52,189 nt of DNA, from the NCBI RefSeq assembly GCF_000687145.1, contig NZ_JMFG01000020.1, positions 146,749-198,937 of the forward strand, in the 5' to 3' direction. Of this stretch, positions 47,975-52,189 are shown one piece after another. This DNA comes from Thermoanaerobaculum aquaticum. Its GTDB lineage: Bacteria > Acidobacteriota > Thermoanaerobaculia > Thermoanaerobaculales > Thermoanaerobaculaceae. The position numbers were made by a program, and so were the translations under genes. Each line of letters starts with the position of its first letter. Within the stretch, counting starts at the first letter, position 1. The notes under the pieces were generated by a model that worked only from the letters and a program-made list of their open reading frames with translations, did not search any database and was not told the DNA's origin.

Positions 47975-49897
47975 TTACTTCTGGTAGCGCACCAGGAAGA
48001 GGTAGCGCTTGGCGGTGTAGTTGGCCAGGGTGAAGGCGGTTTGCTCGTACTTGTAGCGGGCCGCCTCGAAGCCCAGCCCCAACCCTGATTCCAGCGGGAC
48101 CTCCACCCGGGCAAAGGCGCGATCGTAGGAAAGTCCGCGGCTGCCCTCGTTTTCCAGCTTCCAGTAACCCGCTTCCCCCACAAACGCCTTGCTCCGGTAG
48201 CTCAAGCCCCCTTCCTTAAGCGAACCGTCTTCGCTGTAAAGCGAGCTTGCCAAGGTGAAGTCTTCGGGCCGGCGGATCACGATGCTGGTGTCGGTCTTGA
48301 ACTTGCCGTAAGCGCCCCAGAAGGAGAAAGCCTCGGTGGGGTTGACCCGTAGCTCCGCGGTCCAATCCTTGCCGGACACGTCGTAGGCGTTGTTGGGGAT
48401 GTCGTTGTTGGCGTCCAGCTTTTCAGCGTTGGCGGCGAGCTCGAAGATCCCCAGCTTCACCTGGGCGCGGGCGCGGAGTTTCTTTGATTCCAGCACATCG
48501 GTGCGCAGCACCACCCTGTCTGCGGAGTCCTTGCGGTAGTCCACGGACAGCAGGAAAGGACCGGCGTTCACGTTAAGACCGGCACCGAGGCGGTCCACCT
48601 CGCGCTCAAAATAGCCACCCTGGTTGCCGGGGACCACGATTTCCTGGGCATCGGGCTCGATCGTGAATTCCTGCTTGGTGGTGCCAAAGGAAGCCCACAC
48701 GCTCACCGGTCCAAAACGCGGAGAAACCAGCGTTCCCACCGACTCCTTTTCGTCCCGGGTGAGAGCGGTGCGGGCGGTGAGGAGCTTGGTGACATCGCCG
48801 CCCTGGTAGCCGGAGAAGTTGATAGTGCCCAGGTAGGTGTCCTGCAGCAGCGACCAGCCGGAAAGCTCCCGGTGGCGCTGGCCGTAAGTAGCCGTGAACG
48901 CAAAGCCCGCCGGCAAGGTGAGCTCGAGCTTACCCTCGCCCCGCCAGTTGGGGGCTTTGGCTTCCCCCAACGCCGCCTCGGCAAACCCCTGGAAAAAGCG
49001 CTGGAGCTTGAAAGAAACCAGGCTTCCCGCGGCTTGCTCCGACAGCCGGGAGTCGGTTTCCGTGTCCTGGTACACGTAGCGGCCGGAAAGGCGGGCAAAG
49101 GATGCCAGGCGCGCGGAAACCACCGCGGTGGTGTAAGGGGCATCGGTGGAGTATCTGTTGGAGCGCTTAAACGAGGACAGCGTCACATCCCGGTCCAGCA
49201 CTGGCCGCCGGTTGTTCCCCTGACCCGCCCCCGGGAACAGCGCAAAACGGGACTTCCCGTCCTGGTTGCGCCAGCCCTGGAGCACCACCGCATCCAAAAA
49301 CCCCAAATGGAGCCCCACACCCGCCTGGAACTCATGGGTGCGGTAAAAGGTAGATCCCCCCAGGAGGAACTCGTCCTGCCCAAGGTGGACAGTGGTTGTG
49401 CCTTCCGCCCGGTCCCGCACGTACTGGTAGGAGAAAAGGGGCATGATGGTTTTGCCGGGGAAAAGCTCCACGTTCAAATCAAAGCGATCCAAAACCCCGT
49501 GGGCGGTGTGTTGTCCGGGAAAAACCCCGGCGCCCGCCAGGGGATTGGCAAAGTCCAGCAGCTCCGAAACCCGCCGACCCCGGTGGTAGTTGAGGGAAAG
49601 CCGGTAGGCTTGGCGCTGGGCAGCGGTGAAACGCAAGCTGCCGGTGGGGGAGCCACCAAAACCTGAAGCGGAAAGGTTGAGGGTGTCAAACCACCCCCCG
49701 TCCGTGAGGTTTAGGTGCAGCTGGTCCAGCACCAGGCCGTCATCCTCATCCACCTGGCTACGGTAGGTTTCCTGGCTGCCCGAAAGCGTGACCCACTGAT
49801 AGCCCAAGGAAAGCGTCGTGCTCTGCTCCTGCGCCGGGAGGAGCCCTGGCCAGGCCAGGAGCAGCAAGAAGGCAAGGAAGGCAAATGCTTTCTTCAT
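47975..49897 (-). CDS. Outer-membrane beta-barrel, MtrB/PioB-like porin
   Basis: 640 aa. Signal peptide at about 1-22 (AFAFLAFLLLLAWPGLLPAQ), then many alternating amphipathic strands (LSLNYHRGR, FSYQYVRDR, RYVYQDTETDSRL, GYWKLENEG) to a final YLFLVRYQK, expected of a large barrel of 20-plus strands. Next to decaheme and OmcA/MtrC-type cytochromes, it is the likely porin sheath that lets cytochromes pass electrons across the outer membrane. No N-terminal CxxC typical of Shewanella MtrB is present, so the family call is by context. Confidence 0.8.
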   Translation of the reverse strand: MKKAFAFLAFLLLLAWPGLLPAQEQSTTLSLGYQWVTLSGSQETYRSQVDEDDGLVLDQLHLNLTDGGWFDTLNLSASGFGGSPTGSLRFTAAQRQAYRLSLNYHRGRRVSELLDFANPLAGAGVFPGQHTAHGVLDRFDLNVELFPGKTIMPLFSYQYVRDRAEGTTTVHLGQDEFLLGGSTFYRTHEFQAGVGLHLGFLDAVVLQGWRNQDGKSRFALFPGAGQGNNRRPVLDRDVTLSSFKRSNRYSTDAPYTTAVVSARLASFARLSGRYVYQDTETDSRLSEQAAGSLVSFKLQRFFQGFAEAALGEAKAPNWRGEGKLELTLPAGFAFTATYGQRHRELSGWSLLQDTYLGTINFSGYQGGDVTKLLTARTALTRDEKESVGTLVSPRFGPVSVWASFGTTKQEFTIEPDAQEIVVPGNQGGYFEREVDRLGAGLNVNAGPFLLSVDYRKDSADRVVLRTDVLESKKLRARAQVKLGIFELAANAEKLDANNDIPNNAYDVSGKDWTAELRVNPTEAFSFWGAYGKFKTDTSIVIRRPEDFTLASSLYSEDGSLKEGGLSYRSKAFVGEAGYWKLENEGSRGLSYDRAFARVEVPLESGLGLGFEAARYKYEQTAFTLANYTAKRYLFLVRYQK

Positions 49898-49906
49898 GGC
49901 ATCCTC

Positions 49907-50752
49907 CTATCGCAGGAACATCGGCGAGCTCGCCGATCCGTGAATGGCCACGTGACAGGTGGTGCAGTTTTGGTAACGGGGGCTACGCAGATCGTGCAGG
50001 GATGGAGGCTGGGAACCCGCACCGGGGTTCCCCACGCCCGTATGGCACTCCAAGCACAGCTGGTCCACGCGGGCGCGAATCAACTGCTTGGGGTTGTTGG
50101 AGCCGTGAGGTTGATGGCAGCTCAGGCACGAGTCGGTCAGCGTGCCGTGCTCAAAGACGAACGGTCCCCGCTTGTCCACGTGGCAGCTCACGCACACGCT
50201 CTCACCGGTTCTGGTTTCCTTCAAGCTGTCCTTGCCCTTGCCGCCGTGGGGGTTGTGGCAGGAAACGCACTCCATGCCACCGCGATCCAGCTTGTGGGCA
50301 AAGGGCTTGCGGAATTCCGAAACCTCCCGGCGATGGCAAGGAGAGCACAGGGTCCGTGACGAAACTTGCAGCAGGGGCTGATCCTGGGCGTCGTGGATGC
50401 GGTGGCAGCTGGCGCACGCCACGCCTCCCCGAATATGAGCGCCCGGAGCCCCCTGCCAAAGGCCCTCGTCCTTGCCATGGCACGACAAACACACCCCTTG
50501 CCCCTCTTGGCCGCGGGGAACTTGAATTTGGCTAGCATCGCCGGACTGGGCGTGTGCTTTACCTTCACCGTGGCAGGAAACACAGGTGGAATCGTTTTCC
50601 AGGTCCCCAGCCACTAAGGCATGGGGGTTTTGGGCAAACGCCTTGGCCAGGTCCTGGTGGCAGCTGCTACAGGGTTGAAACTTCTGTGCCCCAACGGCAC
50701 TTGCCACCACCAGGAGGCCGAGGCTAGCAATCGTTGCCAGCTTCACGTTCAT
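49907..50752 (-). CDS. Periplasmic decaheme c-type cytochrome (MtrA/DmsE-like)
   Basis: 281 aa with a signal peptide (1-22, ...SAVGAQ). I count ten CxxCH motifs: CSSCH, CVSCH, CLSCH, CASCH, CSPCH, CVSCH, CVSCH, CLSCH, CLECH and CTTCH. Length and heme number match MtrA/DmsE-type decaheme cytochromes that carry electrons through the outer-membrane barrel. ATG 50752 has AAAGGTGGT upstream; the gene ends 9 bases before the barrel start. Fe-S to heme relay from the inner membrane is not seen in the window. Confidence 0.93.
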   Translation of the reverse strand: MNVKLATIASLGLLVVASAVGAQKFQPCSSCHQDLAKAFAQNPHALVAGDLENDSTCVSCHGEGKAHAQSGDASQIQVPRGQEGQGVCLSCHGKDEGLWQGAPGAHIRGGVACASCHRIHDAQDQPLLQVSSRTLCSPCHRREVSEFRKPFAHKLDRGGMECVSCHNPHGGKGKDSLKETRTGESVCVSCHVDKRGPFVFEHGTLTDSCLSCHQPHGSNNPKQLIRARVDQLCLECHTGVGNPGAGSQPPSLHDLRSPRYQNCTTCHVAIHGSASSPMFLR

Positions 50753-50818
50753 GGTCACCACCTTTCTCTCGGTAAGCCACAAAGGGCGGGTGGCAAGCCA
50801 CCCGCCCCTCGGCCATCT

Positions 50819-52189
50819 CTACCTGGCGTGGACCTTGTCAACCGAAAACTCCGCGTTGTTGCCATGGCAAGCAGCACAAGCCTCGGCAAAGGGAGCGGTG
50901 TTGACGTAGGCATGCGCGGCGGCGTAGGCGGTGTCGTGGCAAGAAAGGCATGCGGCAGCCTCAGGCTGAATGGGGGTGTAGTAATCGCGCGGGGCCTGGG
51001 TAGGCAACAACCCCGACGGCAGCGGCAGTTGGTACGTGCCGGCCTTGTGGCAGGTCACGCAGTTGCGGCGGTCACCGGGGTAGCGAACCTCGTTGTAGTT
51101 GTGCGGCACGTTGCCAAAGCCGTACACCGTGAAGTCCCGGGAAAGGTCCTCACCGGTGTGGATCTTGTGAATGAGGTACTTGAAGTGCACCGATTCTGGT
51201 GGCTGCTTGTCGGCGGGGCGACGGCCGCGGTCGTCCTTGTTGGCGTTGTGGCACACCACGCATTCCTCAGTCTTGAAGCGTTGGCCGCCGTGCAGGGCGA
51301 GCGTATCGTGGCACTTGTTGCAGTTCGCCAGATCCACCACCGCCCGGCGCGGCTGCGGTTGGCTATCGGTTACCGCAAAGTAGTACACGGGGTTTTGCGC
51401 CGCCTCCCGCAGGGTTAAGCCGGTCTCGGTGTGGTTATCAATGGTCACGTTGCGGTAGGCATCGGCCGTCACCACCCAGGTGCCACTGGCGTCTGCCGGC
51501 AAAGCGTAATTAAAGGTGTACACCGCGGTGTCGCCATTAAAGCTCGCCCCCCGGGCGCTTTCCGTGACATAGCTGGCGTAATCCGTGGTGGGACCACCCA
51601 AGTGCAGGTTCAAAGAGTTGAGGCTAGAGGGAGCAACCACGCTGCCGTCGTCCTTGTTGGTCACGCGGAACGTCACCGTTGGCTTTTGCCCGGGGGCAGC
51701 GTTGGTTACGGCGAGAATTTCCATGCTCAGACCGCGAAGCTGCTTGGACTTGGTGGGAACCGTGTGAGCTCCCTTAATCGAAGCGTCAAATTCCGACTCA
51801 CCTTCAGGAACGTGGCAAGATGCGCACGCGTCATCGTTGGCTTGAGGACCCGCCGCGTGGCCTTCGCCAGTTTCCCAGTTCACGTTGTCGTGGCAGGAAC
51901 CGCAGGCCGTCCGGTTAGGCCGGGTGTACCAAATGTGGGCCTCGCTGGTCCCCTGGTGGCACTTGGTGCAATTGCGGATGTCTTGGGGGAACGCCACGGT
52001 GGAGTAATCATTAACCGACTGGTTGAAGCCAATGATCCTGTAGGGCCGACCGGCCTGCACACTGGGAAGGTCCTTGCCCCGGTGGATCTTGTGAATCATC
52101 TCCCGGAACTCCACCTTATTGCCGGTGTCGGGATCCAGCGACTGGGTGGCGTTGTGACACAAAACGCAAAGCTTCACCTCCACGCCCGG
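50819..52189 (-). CDS. OmcA/MtrC-family multiheme c-type cytochrome, N-terminus cut by window edge
   Basis: 456 codons visible. Nine CxxCH motifs are seen (CVLCH, CTKCH, CGSCH, CASCH, CNKCH, CVVCH, CVTCH, CLSCH, CAACH); at least one more is expected upstream, giving ten. The two halves each hold an IHKIH-x-G-x-DL segment next to the hemes, typical of OmcA/MtrC proteins, separated by a beta-rich domain (about 155-290). These are outer-surface electron conduits to minerals or electrodes. Signal peptide or lipobox lies outside. With the decaheme protein and barrel it forms a C-A-B order set. Confidence 0.93.
   Translation of the reverse strand, partial: PGVEVKLCVLCHNATQSLDPDTGNKVEFREMIHKIHRGKDLPSVQAGRPYRIIGFNQSVNDYSTVAFPQDIRNCTKCHQGTSEAHIWYTRPNRTACGSCHDNVNWETGEGHAAGPQANDDACASCHVPEGESEFDASIKGAHTVPTKSKQLRGLSMEILAVTNAAPGQKPTVTFRVTNKDDGSVVAPSSLNSLNLHLGGPTTDYASYVTESARGASFNGDTAVYTFNYALPADASGTWVVTADAYRNVTIDNHTETGLTLREAAQNPVYYFAVTDSQPQPRRAVVDLANCNKCHDTLALHGGQRFKTEECVVCHNANKDDRGRRPADKQPPESVHFKYLIHKIHTGEDLSRDFTVYGFGNVPHNYNEVRYPGDRRNCVTCHKAGTYQLPLPSGLLPTQAPRDYYTPIQPEAAACLSCHDTAYAAAHAYVNTAPFAEACAACHGNNAEFSVDKVHAR

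Noticed and set aside
1-52189. CRISPR array, insertion sequence, integrase, phage genes or rRNA
   Set aside because: No regularly spaced repeats, transposase or integrase motifs, terminal inverted repeats or rRNA-like sequence were seen on either strand.

Overview
The window looks like chromosomal DNA of a GC-rich, thermophilic or anaerobic Gram-negative bacterium. My best guess is an Acidobacteriota relative of the Thermoanaerobaculum type. This rests on gene content only: a lipid A-type acyltransferase, lipoproteins and outer-membrane barrels, an Mvh/Hdr-type soluble hydrogenase, porin-cytochrome genes, and an ether-lipid-type synthase. No rRNA or marker tree is available here. Genes are tightly packed, mostly overlap by 1, 4 or 8 bases, and often start with GTG or TTG.

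Layout. 1-2999 (minus): tRNA-Ser(UGA), a membrane-anchored double SagB-type nitroreductase and an exported Memo-family protein that runs off the left edge. 3.1-6.3 kb: small membrane proteins, a GGDEF diguanylate cyclase, an inositol-phosphatase-family enzyme and a small unknown. 6.3-18.0 kb (minus): a 14-gene run with no gap above about 21 bases, in transcription order gmk-rpoZ-coaBC-udg-(HD-GYP)-(TPR)-(roadblock)-ftsY-ribD-ribE-unknown-hemW-barrel-lipoprotein. 18.1-21.0 kb (plus): lpxL-like, lemA, mtaD-like. Then a PilZ protein, a Mn-type superoxide dismutase with a clear terminator, a TonB-domain protein, a beta-CASP nuclease overlapping a BrkB/YihY membrane protein, and a UbiE/MenG methyltransferase.

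26.3-34.7 kb (minus) is the metabolic centrepiece: hdrC-hdrB-hdrA-mvhD-mvhG-mvhA-maturation protease, preceded by a near-consensus promoter. It should encode a soluble hydrogenase/heterodisulfide-reductase-like complex. HdrA is unusual: it carries an inserted NfnB/GltD-type flavin and pyridine-nucleotide module. HdrB is split by a one-base frameshift. 34.7-39.6 kb (plus) is a surface-polysaccharide segment (gmd, flippase, FkbM methyltransferase, GT4 glycosyltransferase) whose last two genes look less GC-rich. Next come a fused formiminotransferase-cyclodeaminase (histidine degradation) and, on the minus strand from 46.2 to 41.4 kb, an apparent ether-lipid operon: S4 protein, alkyl-DHAP-synthase-like flavoenzyme, GlpD, lipid kinase, ribbon-helix-helix protein. 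After a ZIP transporter and an unknown, the right edge (47.9-52.2 kb, minus) holds an MtrC-MtrA-MtrB-like set: an OmcA/MtrC-type multiheme cytochrome (cut by the edge), a decaheme cytochrome and an outer-membrane barrel, pointing to extracellular electron transfer.

Taken together, the window supports H2 or NAD(P)H redox balancing through the Hdr complex, electron export to an extracellular acceptor, and c-di-GMP signalling (GGDEF, HD-GYP and PilZ all present). A recurrent feature is a -10-like hexamer exactly 6 bases before the start codon of several first genes, with no Shine-Dalgarno, suggesting widespread leaderless transcription. I saw no CRISPR array, insertion sequence, integrase or rRNA.
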